DNA from: Manihot esculenta
Taxonomy: Eukaryota > Streptophyta > Magnoliopsida > Malpighiales > Euphorbiaceae
Assembly (NCBI RefSeq): GCF_001659605.2
Contig: NC_035170.2
Coordinates: 27,012,020-27,076,019, forward strand
Direction: 5' to 3'
Length of the DNA: 64,000 nucleotides
A program made the translations under genes and the position numbers. Below, piece after piece: positions 1 through 11,002 of the stretch. Each line of letters opens with the position of its first letter. The stretch's first letter is position 1. Under the pieces are notes generated by a model. It was not told where the DNA came from. It saw only the letters and a list, made by a program, of their open reading frames with translations, and made no database searches.

Positions 1-675
1 GAATGTCAAATTTACATTCTTGAATGGTTTGCTGAATGAGATTTATGTACAACAACCTGAAGGGTTTGAAGTAGAGGGCTAAGAAGACAAAGTGTATAAG
101 CTTAAGAAGGCTCTTTATGGCCTGAAACAAGCTCCAAGAGCTTGGTATATAAAGATTCACTCACATCTAATCCAAAATAGATTCAGGAGGAGTGAAGTAG
201 AGGGCCAAGAAGACAAAGTGTACAAGCTTAAGAAGGCTCTTTATGGCCTGAAATAAGCTCCAAGAGCTTGGTATATAAAGATTGGCTCACATCTAATCCA
301 AAATAGATTCAAAAGGAGTGAAATAAGCCAACTTTGTATGTGAACAATATTGAAGATGAATCTCAACTGATTACATCACTTTATGTTGATGATATGTTAG
401 TGAATGGTGGAAATTCTCAATTATTGGATGATTTTAAGCTAAGAATACAATATGAATTTGAAATGTCAGATTTGGGAATTATAAACTATTTTCTTAGGCC
501 TGAAATTGAGCAAGATGTTGATGGTATCTTTGTGTCTCAAAAGAAATATGCTCTTGAAATATGCTCTTGAAATACTGAAAAAGCTTAATTTGGATAAATG
601 CAAGTCTATAGTTGTTCCTCTTTTTAAAACTTAGCAAGAATGATGGAGTTGATGTTACTAATCGAACAATCACAC
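1..675 (+). pseudogene. Ty1/copia reverse transcriptase fragment
   Basis: The plus strand encodes pieces of a copia reverse transcriptase: the NGLLNEIYVQQPEGF stretch near position 30, the [15 protein letters not shown] block at about 105-150, the LYVDDMLVNG active-site block at about 380-410, then the region up to the KLSKNDGV-like end near 640. Stops interrupt it at 80-82 (tag-type break in GFEVEG) and 254-256 (the CAA of the LKQAP block is TAA), and there are frame changes near 325 and 570-620. No LTR is visible and the fragment runs off the left edge. It is an old, non-functional relic belonging to a different insertion from the element at 1763. Confidence 0.85.
68..319 (+). repeat. 126-bp direct tandem duplication inside copia fragment
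   Basis: The segment beginning gaagtagaggg at 68 recurs at 194 with only a few changes. This gives two copies of 126 bp (42 codons), each containing the [15 protein letters not shown] coding block. The duplication is in frame and lies within a dead reverse-transcriptase relic. Confidence 0.9.
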
Positions 676-896
676 AATCTAAAAAATATAAGTACGAAAA
701 GAATTTAATATCCAGATTTAACGTGGTTCACCAATTTGGTTACGTCCATTGTGGTTAGGGTTTTCTTATTTCTCTATAGTTAATTTTTTTAAAAAATGAC
801 CTTGAGATCGGACCCAAGATATTTTAGAATTGAAAGGTTCATGCTGCCACAATGCCACAAGCTTCAAAACGCAAAGATTAATCTGCAATTATACTT

Positions 897-1079
897 AGTC
901 GGTCGGTTTGGTTAAATTGAATTTTCAATTTTCAAAAACCAAATTGAACTGATTAAATCGATTTTTTAAAAAAGTAAAATTGAACCGAATTGAATTTTTT
1001 AATAAATCGAACTAAAATTTTAATTCGGCTCGATTCGATCGGTTATTTCGATTTGAACTGAATTTTGCTCACCCCTACT
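897..1079. repeat. MITE-like sequence with GGTGAGCA end
   Basis: This is a stretch rich in short inverted motifs (ggttt, aaccaaattgaac, aattcggctcgattcgatcgg). It ends in ttttgctcacccctac, the reverse complement of a GTAGGGGTGAGCA terminus. The same style of ends and interior occurs at 61009-61461 and in an intron at about 41545-41937. No coding capacity. The left boundary is approximate and I found no target duplication. Confidence 0.5.
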
Positions 1080-1757
1080 CATGGGAACGATATCTTACTA
1101 ATCATTGTATTACTTATTGCGATTCCGTGCACTTGCGGATTTTGCACATCAAATATTCTTTGAAAAAAAGCCACTATTTTGTCAAAATTAACTCGTTGTC
1201 CAGAGCATTCACAAAAATCTTGAAGGACACCACTAATAACATCCATTTGGTTATTGTTTGCATAGGCAAATAAAATAAGATCATCTGCAAAAAATAGACG
1301 AGATAGTAAAGGGTCACCTCTACTGATTTGTACAGGCTTCCATAGACCTTGTTGCACTACCAATGGAATATTATGTGTCAAACGTTCCATATAAAACACA
1401 AATAGGTAAGGTGAGAGAGGATCGCCCTACCGTAGTCCACGTGTGGGTTGAAAGGATTTAGTCTGATAACCATTCTAAAATATTCATAATAGAGGAGCAG
1501 ATAGAGTATATTATGAGATGGATAAAAGGGCTCAGTAACCCAATATCCACTAAAGTATCATAGAGAAATTGCCAATTTATGCGGCCATATGCTTTCTCTA
1601 GATCTATTTTAATGGCTACTAGCCCTTTCCTACCCTAATTATTTCGCATGGAATGAATGATTTTCCATGCGACAATAATATTATAAAAAATATTTCTCCC
1701 AAGAATGAAACTTGTCTATGCAGGCCCGATAATTTGGGAAGAAGCTGCTTCGACCTA
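1080..1757 (-). pseudogene. LINE reverse transcriptase, distal part
   Basis: The minus strand reads the middle of a plant L1-type reverse transcriptase. It contains a degraded GLRxGDPLSPYLF block near 1395-1440 (with a stop where a glutamine is expected) and the FADDLILFA catalytic block at about 1263-1292. Upstream near 1690-1757 is the NRSKQLLPKL stretch. The reading frame continues without loss into 7157 onward once the copia element 1763-7151 and one copy of its TTAAC duplication are removed, so both pieces are one LINE. Many stops and frame changes; inactive. Confidence 0.85.
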
Positions 1758-1762
1758 TTAAC

Positions 1763-1986
1763 TGATAAACCAATATCCTAACAGATTTGGTTTAAATATC
1801 ATATTTGTATATTTTAAACTTATCTTGATAAACCAATATCCTAACAGATTTGGTTTAAATATCATATTTGTATATTTGTAAACTTATCTCTTGTAACTGT
1901 ATTTATCTTTGTACAGAGTCTATTTAAAGACAATTGCAATACAATACAAAACACGATTTCTTCCATCTATTTCTCCTTTCCTTTTA
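1763..1986 (+). repeat. 5' LTR of copia element 1 with internal duplication
   Basis: This LTR is 224 bp, against 161 bp for its 3' partner. The whole difference is a 63-bp direct repeat of the LTR start: tgataaaccaatatcc begins at 1763 and again at 1826. The LTR begins TG and ends directly at the primer-binding site. The size difference shows that the duplication arose in this LTR after insertion. Confidence 0.92.
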
Positions 1987-1998
1987 TGGTATCAGAGC
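1987..1998 (+). other. Primer-binding site (initiator Met tRNA)
   Basis: tggtatcagagc directly follows the 5' LTR. This is the usual minus-strand priming site of plant copia elements and fixes the LTR end at 1986. Confidence 0.9.
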
Positions 1999-2083
1999 TA
2001 TAAAAATCATACTTGCTTTTTTTTTTCCGATCCTAAATCACCTCCATTTCTTTAATTTGTTTCTGATTTTTCTATTGTTCACT

Positions 2084-5000
2084 ATGTTGTCATCAAGTCC
2101 TATAAGTCTGCCTCAATCTAATGGCAGAAATTTGATTTCTTTCAATTCTAATCAGTTTCCATTGAAACTGTCTACACAAAATTATCCTACATGGCGAGCA
2201 CAAGTTCTTCATGTTCTTCGTGGTCATAATCTTATGGGTTATGTGGATAAGTCTTTGCCACCTCCACCTGCTTTTACTCAAGTTGGTGAGGAAAACACAA
2301 CAAAAGAAATAGCAAATCCCGATTATGAGTTTTGGGTTTGTCAAGATCAGCTGATTCTAGCAGCGATCATAGCTTCAACAAATTTTTCAGCTATGCATGT
2401 TCTCTCTTCAGCAACAACTTTAGCTCATGCGTGGAAAAAACTTTAAGTTGCCTTCGCCAATAAGTCAACAACAAGAGTTTTATCTCTTCGTGAAAAGTTA
2501 TCAACTGCTAAACGTGATAACAAATCGGTTTCTGATTACCTGCAACAAATAAAAAATATTGCAGAAGACTTGGCTCTTTCAGATAATCCAGTTTCTAGTG
2601 TGGATTTGATTGTCTATGTTTTGAATGATATCGGGTTAGAATTTCGTGACATAGCCGCAGCAATCTGAGCTCGTGATACTGTGATAAGTTTTGAAGAACT
2701 TGAGGATAAACTTTTGGCTCATGAAATATATCTTAAGAGTATAGATTCCTCTTATGATCCTGTTTCATTAACTGCTCATAGTGTTCGAAAGGGTTCCTAT
2801 CCCAAACAGAATTTTCGATCTAATGGTCAAGGTAGCTCGGCTGCTTATGGGACCAGAACTGGTAATCTCTCAAATTCTTCTACTCGAAATTATTCTAACA
2901 AGATTCAGTGTCAGATTTGTGAAAAGTCAGGACACAGTACTTGTCAATGCTTCCGGGCTAAGGATTTTTTCAAAAATAATTTTCCTAGACCTCAAGCTCA
3001 TTCTGTTAATACTGGTAGTTCAAGTGAGACCAGTTGGGTTCTTGATATAGGTGCTTCACATCAGAATCTGTCCTTGCACAAACCATATAATGGCTCAGAT
3101 GAGTTGCACCTCACTGACGGATCAGGTTTGCACATAACATATGTTGGATCAAAAATTTTGTCTTTTCCATATAAATCCTGCTCATTAGAAAATGTCTTAT
3201 GTGTTCCACAAGCTAACGAGAATCTTATTTCCATTTCTCAATTTTGTCTTATAAATAATATTTCAATTGAATTTTTCTTTGATTCTTTTATTGTTAAAGA
3301 TCTGTTCACAGGGGAGATTCTTCAAAGGGCAAAATTGAGGAGTCATTATATCGCTTGTCATCCTCCAGATTTTCCTTTCATCCTTCTGCTCGTTACAGTG
3401 TTCGTGCTTCTAGTTCTTCTTGGCATCAACGACTAGGTCATCCAGCTACAAAAATTTTCAATTATGTCGTGTCTCATTTTTCTTTACCAGTTTCTAAAGT
3501 TAATTAAATAAATTGTGATTCTTGTCATTGTAATAAGAGTCATCGACTCTCTTTTGATGTTTCGTCATTATCGAGTTCTCGTCCTTTAGAATTATTGTAT
3601 TCTGATCTATAGGGTCCTTCTCCAGTTTAATCTAGAGATAGTTATAAATATTATTTAATCTTTGTTGATCATTATACTAAATATATCTGGTTTTATCCTC
3701 TTTGAGCTAAATCTGATGTTGCTCTTATTTTTTCAGTTTTTCAAAAATTGGTTGAAAATACCTTTCAAACAAAAATTGTGTCTATATATACAGATGGGGA
3801 AGGGGAGTTTATTGCTTTAAAATCTCTCTTTCAAGCTCATGACATTAATCATCTTCAAACGCCCCCTCATACTCCACAGCATAATGGAGTTGCTGAACGT
3901 AGACATCGTCATATGGTTGAAACTGGGTTAACTCTTCTTCACAATGCTTCTTTACCTTCTGAATTTTGGGTTTATGCATTTTGTGCGGCTGTATATTTGA
4001 TCAACAGGTTACCAACACCTACTCTAGATTATTCTTCTTCATTTCTTAAATTGTTTGGTAAAGTTCCCAGTTATTCTGGTTTATGAATTTTTGGTTGTCT
4101 TTGTTATCCATGCATTCGCCCTTATGCAAAACATAAATTCTCTCTTAAATCACTTCCATGCTTGTTTCTTGGTTATTCCTTGAATCAAAGTGTCTATCTT
4201 TGCTTCGATTATAAAAATAACAAGATGTTTGTTTCTCGACATGTCATCTTTGTTGAGGATCAATTTCATGGGCGTTCACTTGATTTGTCTGCGTTCAATA
4301 ATTTCGGTTGGTATGATTTTATTTCTGACCAGTCCATGTCGTCAAAATCTAGTACTGCCGTCTCGTTTCAATTGTAGGAAAATTCTAGTGCAGCTATTGT
4401 CATACCTTTTTCTGCTGTAGCAAAACCTCCTTCAACGTCTTCAGCTTGTTCAGGTTCCACTTCTAGCTTGTCCAGTCCATCTTCATCGAGTTCCTCATCC
4501 TCCAGTCAGTCCCCATTGCTGTTAGACATTCCTGGTCAGTCTTATTTGCCTATGAATACTGTAAGTTCTCCTTCACATACTGGTCAGTCTACTTCGTCCA
4601 ATGATGATGCTTCGGACACTAATGTCAATATTGTTACTCCTGTCCAGCACCTTGTTCGAACCCATCCGATGGTTACTAGGTCCCAAAATAACATATTTAA
4701 GCCGAAAAATCTTAATCTCGTAACTAAGCATCCAATCCCAAAAATTTTTGAACCAACATGTGTTTCGCAGGCTCTTCTTGATCCTCAATGGCGTGCTGCC
4801 ACGTCTGACGAGTTTAATGCTTTGGTAAGAAATGGAACATGGGTATTGATACCACCTGATCTGAAACATAACTTGGTTGGTTGTAAATGGCTTTTTCGAG
4901 TTAAAAAGAATGTTGATGGTAGTATTGACAGATACAAAGCCCGTCTTATTGTGAAAGGATACAGTCAACGCCGAAATAGATTTTGGGGATACTTTCAGTC

Positions 5001-6985
5001 CTGTTTTAAAACCAGTAACTATTCAGATAGTTTTAACTATGGCAGTGACTTACAAATGGCCTATATTTCAGTTGGATGTTAATAATGCTTTTTTGCATGG
5101 TCCATTACAGGAACAAGTATTCATGAAGCAGCCTCCTGTGTTTGTTGACAACACTAAACCGGGATATGTTTGTAAGTTGGTCAAAGCATTGTATGGACTT
5201 CGGCAAGCACCGAGAGCTTGGTATCAAGAATTGAGAAGTTGTGTTCTTGGTCTTGGTTTTGTGCAATCTACTAGTGATCACTCTTTGTTTGTCTACAACA
5301 ACGATAATATATTATGTTATTTTCTTGTATATGTTGATGACCTTCTTATTACAGGAAGTTGCAAGGCCTTCATGCAAACATTCATTGACAAGCTTGCTAT
5401 CCGTTTTTCATTAAAGAATTCGCAGACTTTGAATTTGTTTCTTGGTATTGATATGCAACAAACTTTGAAGGGAGTGTTCTTATCTCAACACCATTATGTG
5501 CGGAAATTACTTGCTACTCATAGCATGGAAGGAGCTAAGCCGATTACCACACCCTTTGCGGCTTTTGTGATACTCTTGAAGAGAACAGAAATGGAAGAAA
5601 TTGTCAAAGCAACTGAATATAGAAAGGCAGTAGGTGCACTCCAGTATTTGACTTGGACAAGACCTGATATTTGTTTCTCAGTAAACAAGCTTTCTCAATT
5701 TATGCAAAGCCTCACAAAGTTGCATTGGGAATGTAACATCCTCTGGGCCCACAACAGTAGATATTGTCCGCTTTGGGAGAGCCCGTGGCCCATCTTACCC
5801 CTCACGGTTTTGTTTCTAAGGGAGAGCCGAAGCCCGTCTTACCCCTTAAAACGCGTCTACTGTGGTCTCTTGGGGCTTGCCCTTATAAGGCGTCCCCCCT
5901 CCTTACCTCTTTCCGATGTGGGATACTTTCAATCCACCTCATAGGGCTTCTACCCCCCATAAGGCCTGAGCGTCCTCGCTCAGCACACCGTACTCGTGAG
6001 GCCCAGGCTCTGATACCAATTGTTCCAATGGAACAATTGGTACTCACTCTCACCAGACTATTCCCTTAAAGTGGGAGGTCAAGGGTTCGAGTAGTGGGGT
6101 TACCGGCAACATCCAACAGACTAGACTCCATATGGGTGATTGTGAACCAACTCAACACAGGATGTATATTGCCCATTGAGGCTTTGATGAAATCCCACAG
6201 AGGGATTAATGTTTATGTATATGATGAATATAGTGTATGCACAGGTTGAGTTTGGTGAATGAAGAAAAAGAAAAGTTTTTAATTCTTATGTATGTTTGTT
6301 GATCATGTATGGGATTAAACAGGTAAACAGGATGTATGTAGGCTTGCTACGGGTTCCGGCGGCCTTAAGCCGACCTGAATCCTAGCGCCGGTAGCGGTCC
6401 GGATTTCCGGGGCGTTACAGAGACTCCTTGAAACGACTCCTTCGTTATCTGAAGTCCACTCTTTATTATGGCATTCTTATTAAACCGCAATCTTCTCTTA
6501 AGTTTCATGCTTTTTCAGATGCGGATTGGGCTGGGGATCCTATGGATAGAACATCGACTACGGGGTATATCTTGTATCTTGGCAATAGTCCAGTTTCTTG
6601 GTCTTCCAGAAAGCAAAAATCCATTGCTCGGTCATCTACGGAGGCTGAATATCGTGCGGTAGCAACAATAGTTTCTGAGGTAATGTGGGTCAAGTTTCTA
6701 TTATTTGAACTTGGAGTTCAGTTGCAAGACAATTCACTGCCCATTTACTGTGACAACATTTCTACTACTTACACTTGTTAAACCCCAGTATTTCATACGA
6801 AAATAAAGCATATCGAAATTGATGTTCATTTTGTACGAGACTTGGTTTACAAAGAAGAAATACGAGTTGTTCATGTGTCCTTTAAGGATCAATTGGCTGA
6901 TTTGTTAACAAAGCCATTGATCAAAACCATTTTTACTCATCAGAGATCCAAGATTCGTGTCCTTGATGGTACCTCAATCTTGCGG
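2084..6985 (+). pseudogene. Copia element 1 gag-pol remnant
   Basis: The start codon at 2084 opens a gag frame (MLSSSPISLPQ) that stops at 2444-2446, and further stops occur at about 2666 and 3505. Recognisable domains in order are the zinc knuckle CQICEKSGHSTCQC (about 2910-2950), an altered protease site near 3040 (DIGA where DSGA or DTGA is usual), integrase with the HNGVAERRHRH block (3880-3915), reverse transcriptase with YVDDLLITG (about 5330-5355), and RNase H with DADWAGDP (6520) and RSSTEAEYRAV (6630). There is a frameshift near 4970, and the W of the SDLWGPSP-like motif near 3610 is a stop. Many stops look like C-to-T changes, as expected for methylated repeats. It cannot make a working polyprotein. 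Confidence 0.9.
5732..6419 (-). mobile_element. 688-bp TRIM-like insertion in copia element 1
   Basis: GC-richer DNA interrupts the RNase H region between the KLHWE block and KRLLRYLK. It begins TGTAACATCC and ends GGGGCGTTACA, so the ends are short inverted repeats with TG/CA borders. At 6006-6018 it carries ggctctgatacca, the reverse complement of a methionine-tRNA primer-binding site, beside a 12-bp inverted repeat (about 6017-6041). About 60 bp from 6039 (tactcactctcaccagact through gggttcgagtagtggg) is shared with the palindromic element at 44009-44573. No coding capacity. Best read as a non-autonomous LTR-type (TRIM-like) element or a chimera of two such elements. No clean target duplication was found. 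Confidence 0.7.
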
Positions 6986-6990
6986 GGGAG

Positions 6991-7151
6991 TGATAAACCA
7001 ATATCCTAACATATTTGGTTTAAATCTCATATTTGTATATTTGTAAACTTATCTCTTGTAACTGTATTTATCTTTGTACAGAGTCTATTTAAAGACAATT
7101 GCAATACAATACAAAACACGATTCCTTCCATCTATTTCTCCTTTCCTTTTA
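6991..7151 (+). repeat. 3' LTR of copia element 1
   Basis: 161 bp, starting tgataaacca after the purine tract and ending ccttttatt at the TTAAC duplication. It matches the 5' LTR apart from the 63-bp repeat and a few substitutions. Confidence 0.93.
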
Positions 7152-7156
7152 TTAAC

Positions 7157-8250
7157 AATTGTTTTTGTAATAAGTTTATAGCTAACGTTATATAGAGCTA
7201 TAGACCGAAACTGAGAAATTAGCTTTGGATTTTCAATCTTAGGCTCAAGAGAGAGTAGAGTATTATTCATTTTAGGACATAGAGTTCCCCCTGAGAAAAC
7301 TCATTTGACTTCCTAACAAACGATCGGACCAACAACTTGCCACTTAGTTTGACAAAAGCCTACGTATAGGCCATCCACTCCATGAGCTTTCCATGGCTGC
7401 ATATTATGCAAAGCTACCCAGATTTCATCATTAGTTACATCTAATAAAAGGTTGGAAAAATCCAGTGAATCTAGTTTAGGAAAACGCCTGCAGATAAGAT
7501 ACACAGGTCGAATAGCAACTTCCTCCATGTATAACTTTTGAAAGAACTTTACTGTCATAGCATGTAGTTGTGCCTGATCTTCTATCCAGCAACTTGAGCT
7601 ATCTTACAGGTATTCAATAAGGTTTTTTTTCGAAGTTTCATAACTTGTAGATGGAAAAAAGCAATATTATGGTTGCTCCATTGGAGCCAGTTGCATCGAG
7701 TCTTTTGTGCCCACAAAATCTCTTCTTGCTGAAGGACAATTTCTAGCTGTCCCCTTCAAGCTGGGCAAGGCGGTTAGATAAACAAACTTCAAGCTTTCGT
7801 TGAACACTATCAATCCTAGATAACAAAATCCTTTTCTTGATAAACATATTTCCAAATGTATTTTTATTCCAACATTATAGGGAATTTTTGAAGGAGGCAA
7901 TACTACTTGTAAAAGAATGGCTTGCTTTACAATTCTGAGCCACAAAATGCTTAAAATCCCCATGAGTCAGCCAAGTAGCCTGAAAACGAAATGGGCGATT
8001 AAGTCTCGCAAGAAGAAAACTACATGTATGAAGTAGAAGTGGTTGATGATCTGAAGCAACTATAGGTAAATGGCGTACCATTGCTTCTGTAAATTTAAGA
8101 CACCATGCAGAATTGCACAATCCTCTATCCAGTCATTTGTAAAGATTATCCTATTTCCAAGTAAAATTAACTCCCTAAAATCCCATATCCACCAGTCCCA
8201 AAGCCTGGAACCAGTTGGCAAAATTAGGACAAGCTCTGACAGACTGTACG
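7157..8250 (-). pseudogene. LINE endonuclease C-terminus and RT N-terminus
   Basis: On the minus strand from 8250 downward are the end of an APE-type endonuclease (NWFQALGLVDMGF near 8200, LDRGLCNSAWCL near 8110, VASDHQPLLLH near 8040), the linker, then the start of a reverse transcriptase (FFQKLYMEE at about 7545, GVDGLYVGF near 7370, LISQFRSIALYNVSYKLITK near 7200). Stops and frame changes are frequent. Sequence continues into 1757-1080 across the copia insertion. On the other side it is cut at 8251 by a gypsy LTR. Confidence 0.85.
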
Positions 8251-8251
8251 T

Positions 8252-9840
8252 TGTGCGATATCTACAAGAATATAGAATCGTTTCAAGTAATAAAGAGGGA
8301 GTAGAATATTGTATCTACAGAGACTAAAAATTAAGTACCAAAATATTTGTAAATCTAACTATTATTTACACTACTAATTGTGAAGGATGATTGTAAATTT
8401 GAAATAAATAAAAAAATAAAACTAAACACTCAACAAGGCAGAATTCGTAAAATAATTAATATTAAGTATTAAGATATCTTCGATTTCACTTGGACCTGAT
8501 TTAATTGATTCATTTAGTTAATAATCCAATTTTAATTATCAAATCTAGAGCAAATAATCCTAAAGTAATTGATCATCTCTCTCGAGTAAGATCAAATTAA
8601 GTAACTAAAAATTATCATTTATCTCTCAAAAATCTGATAATTTTCTAATTAATTTTGCAAACTCTATGATTATTTTGTCTAAAAATCCATAAATCTAATC
8701 TTCGTTCCCAATCCAATTAGTATTCCTATGATATTCAATCTCCAATTCAGTCCTAAAACGTTCTCTCCAGTATTAATCTCAAGATAAATTTATTCAAGCA
8801 TCTCGTAGATACTCAAAAGTATTAATTTGAAGGATTGAATAATAGATTAGCAAAGAAAATCAACTCAAATAAATTAAAGAGAATTAATAACATCAAATCC
8901 CCTAGCAAAGGAATTTGGTTGCTCATATTTAAAAATTCAATAATAAACTTTATTGAGTAATTATCCAAAATTATCCTAAAATAATTGTGAACAATAAATC
9001 AAAATAATAAGAGAAGAAAGAAAAACTCTATGTGAATTTCTCCTTCTAAATCTTCCAAATCTTTCTTATTGAAATTTTCATGATTTTTGTCATATCTCTG
9101 TATTTAAAAGTGGATAAAAAGTTCTTTAATATCTCAATTATGATATATTTATATTCTCTAAAGACTTCTAATCCGTGGCTTTTATATTCTCTAAAGACTT
9201 CTAATCCGTGGCTAGAATTTGGATTTCTGGCAAAAATATAAATAGCAAAACACATAGACCATGAAAATATAAATCTACCCCGTATTTTATACTAGATGAT
9301 TTAACCTTAAAAACTATTGTCTAGAGAGAAACACGGGGTAGAATGCAAAAACATGGGGCAAAGACAAAAACACAGGGTTGCCCCATGTTTTTGTCTTTTT
9401 CTTCAGAATCCCTCCAAATTGTCTCTAATTTCTCTTCAAGATATCTCTTTCATTCCTTTACTTGTTTTGACATGTAAAAAACACTATACATGAAGTAAAA
9501 ACATCAATTAATAGAATAAAACTAAAAATCCTAAAATGAAACATAAAAATCTAATAAATCTAATAAAAATAAGTTAAATTAAGTGGAAGTAGTTTCAAAA
9601 CTATATGAGTAAATGTGTAAAATTTCACCATATCAAATACTTCCAAACCTAGAGTTTTGCTTGTTCTCAAACAAAAGAAGTAGAAAAGAACAAATAAAGC
9701 GTATGAATTTCTTAGCAGTATGATAAACATAGTACAATCAAATTTTTCTTAATAATTGTATCAAATTAACATAATTTGAAATAACAGTTCATTAAAACTT
9801 ATTCATATATTAATGTTTAGCAAAATTCAAATATTTACTT
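8252..9840 (-). mobile_element. Ty3/gypsy LTR (8252-9635) with 3' internal scrap
   Basis: Read on the minus strand, 9840-9636 resembles the noncoding 3' end of a gypsy element (an AACAAGCAAAACTC-like run before a purine-rich stretch). An LTR follows that starts TGATATGGTG at 9635 and ends at 8252 (plus-strand tgtgcgatatc), about 1.38 kb. The LTR end, with a GTAGATA...CTACTC tract followed by TATCGCACA, resembles plant Tat/Athila-type LTR ends as I recall them. No second LTR or polyprotein is present. Inside are a 31-bp direct repeat (about 9149-9212) and a hairpin at 9343-9403. It sits between LINE ORF1 and LINE endonuclease sequence, so it is a partly deleted insertion in that LINE. Confidence 0.6.
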
Positions 9841-9861
9841 GGAATGGGAGACCAAGTAGCT

Positions 9862-10378
9862 TGACCCAAACAACCATCCGACTAACTTCAATGTTATTAA
9901 CGTCAAAGGATGGACTCTAAAGTTGCACGAGTAGGTAGCTCCCTATTATTGTCCAAGGACCATCAAGCAAATCCTTTTGGTAATCCTCTTCACGCGAAAA
10001 GTTTACGAGAAAGCAACCATTGCCCAAAGCAATGAATTTCACATCAGCAGTATTCCACAAGGCTTGGAGCAGGCACACAAAGCCTTGTAACCAATCTTGC
10101 GTCCAAGGAGCCTGACAATCACTGCCTTATTCCAAAATTCACCAACTAGTCTTTTAAAGTAGGGGAGAGACTAATTATCAAAACAGAACCCGATCCATCA
10201 ATAACCACATTGCTCTCTACAATCTCCACATCAGCATCATTCATCACCTCCTCCATCTCAGATTCTTGAGCAGTGTTATTCACCATACAATCCTTGAAAG
10301 ATACACTGGCATCAACCAGAGTGTTATCCTGCCGGTGTCGGATCTTTTTGGTTACTCAATTCTCATCCTCAAAAGCTG
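9862..10378 (-). pseudogene. LINE ORF1 fragment (DUF4283-type)
   Basis: The minus strand translates to a plant LINE ORF1 start: TKKIRHRQDNTLVD near 10360, VSFKDCMV near 10290, then a DUF4283-like stretch with GNGCFLVNFSREEDY near 10020 and GPWTIIGSYLLVQL near 9950, ending at VVWVKLLGLPF near 9862. One stop replaces the tryptophan expected after VQL and there are others near 10150. Its order and strand match the LINE pieces at 7157-8250 and 1080-1757, so it is probably the 5' part of the same insertion. No function is expected. Confidence 0.75.
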
Positions 10379-10497
10379 AGCGGTGGGTGAACCATGTATT
10401 AAAGTAAATATGAGATATCTCATATTTTATTTTCCCAATTTCATTCCTCTTATACATAATTTGCATTTAATCCAAGAGTAGTTTTTAAAAAGGATGA

Positions 10498-10920
10498 ACT
10501 TAAATATCTTGGACTTAGTAATAATATAAATAATTATAAAAAAAAATAGAAATCTAAAATTTAATTGCAAGTAGTAATAATATAAGAATTAGTAGTGTTA
10601 GGTTTTGGAGGAACTTCTGAAATGGAGAAACAACGTGGAGAAATTTGAGGATGTCAAAAGGCATATTTTTATATGAGGCTTATAAATATTTACTTAAATA
10701 TTTTTTTGAATTAATAATGAATTTTTTTTTTTTGAAATTCTATACATTTATCCTACAAATTTATAGAAATTCAGTCCAACTAAAAATTAATCCTTGTAAT
10801 ATAGGTTGTGCCTTGCTGAGTAAGTCACAAAAGTAATGTTATAAAAGCTAGCCCAATTTTTTTGTTGGATTAATTAACCCAACTTTGATTATATTATTAC
10901 TAAGTCCAAGATATTTAAGT
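10498..10920. repeat. 423-bp segment bounded by 32-bp perfect inverted repeats
   Basis: acttaaatatcttggactta at 10498 and its exact reverse complement ending at 10920 form 32-bp perfect arms around about 360 bp of noncoding AT-rich DNA. It looks like a MITE, but no target duplication is evident. Confidence 0.55.
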
Positions 10921-11002
10921 AATGTTATAAAAGTAATATAGGTTGTGCCTTGCTGAGTTAGTAATGTTATAAAAGTAATATAGGTTGTGCCTTGCTGAGC
11001 TA
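10919..11002. repeat. 42-bp tandem repeat, two copies
   Basis: gtaatgttataaaagtaata with the following ggttgtgccttgctgag is repeated at 10919 and 10961. A related partial copy lies near 10799-10850. Confidence 0.85.

Larger units (their letters stand above)
1763..7151 (+). mobile_element. Copia element 1, decayed, nested in LINE
   Basis: This is a complete but degenerate Ty1/copia retrotransposon. The termini are a 5' LTR at 1763-1986 and a 3' LTR at 6991-7151. A primer-binding site tggtatcagagc (1987-1998), complementary to initiator methionine tRNA, lies directly after the 5' LTR, and a polypurine tract gcgggggag ends at 6990. The flanking 5-bp duplication is TTAAC (1758-1762 and 7152-7156). 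The internal region holds gag-pol remnants in the correct order with stops and frameshifts, and is split by a 688-bp secondary insertion at 5732-6419. It inserted into the reverse-transcriptase part of an older minus-strand LINE. Confidence 0.95.

Noticed and set aside
6083..6092. tRNA gene around gggttcgagt (also at 44246-44255 and 44327-44336)
   Set aside because: Only a B-box-like motif is present; no A box at the right distance and no cloverleaf could be drawn.
8252..9635. Clean solo LTR of a gypsy element
   Set aside because: Sequence typical of a gypsy 3' internal end continues beyond 9635, and LINE sequence is missing on that side, so the insertion was larger and then deleted.
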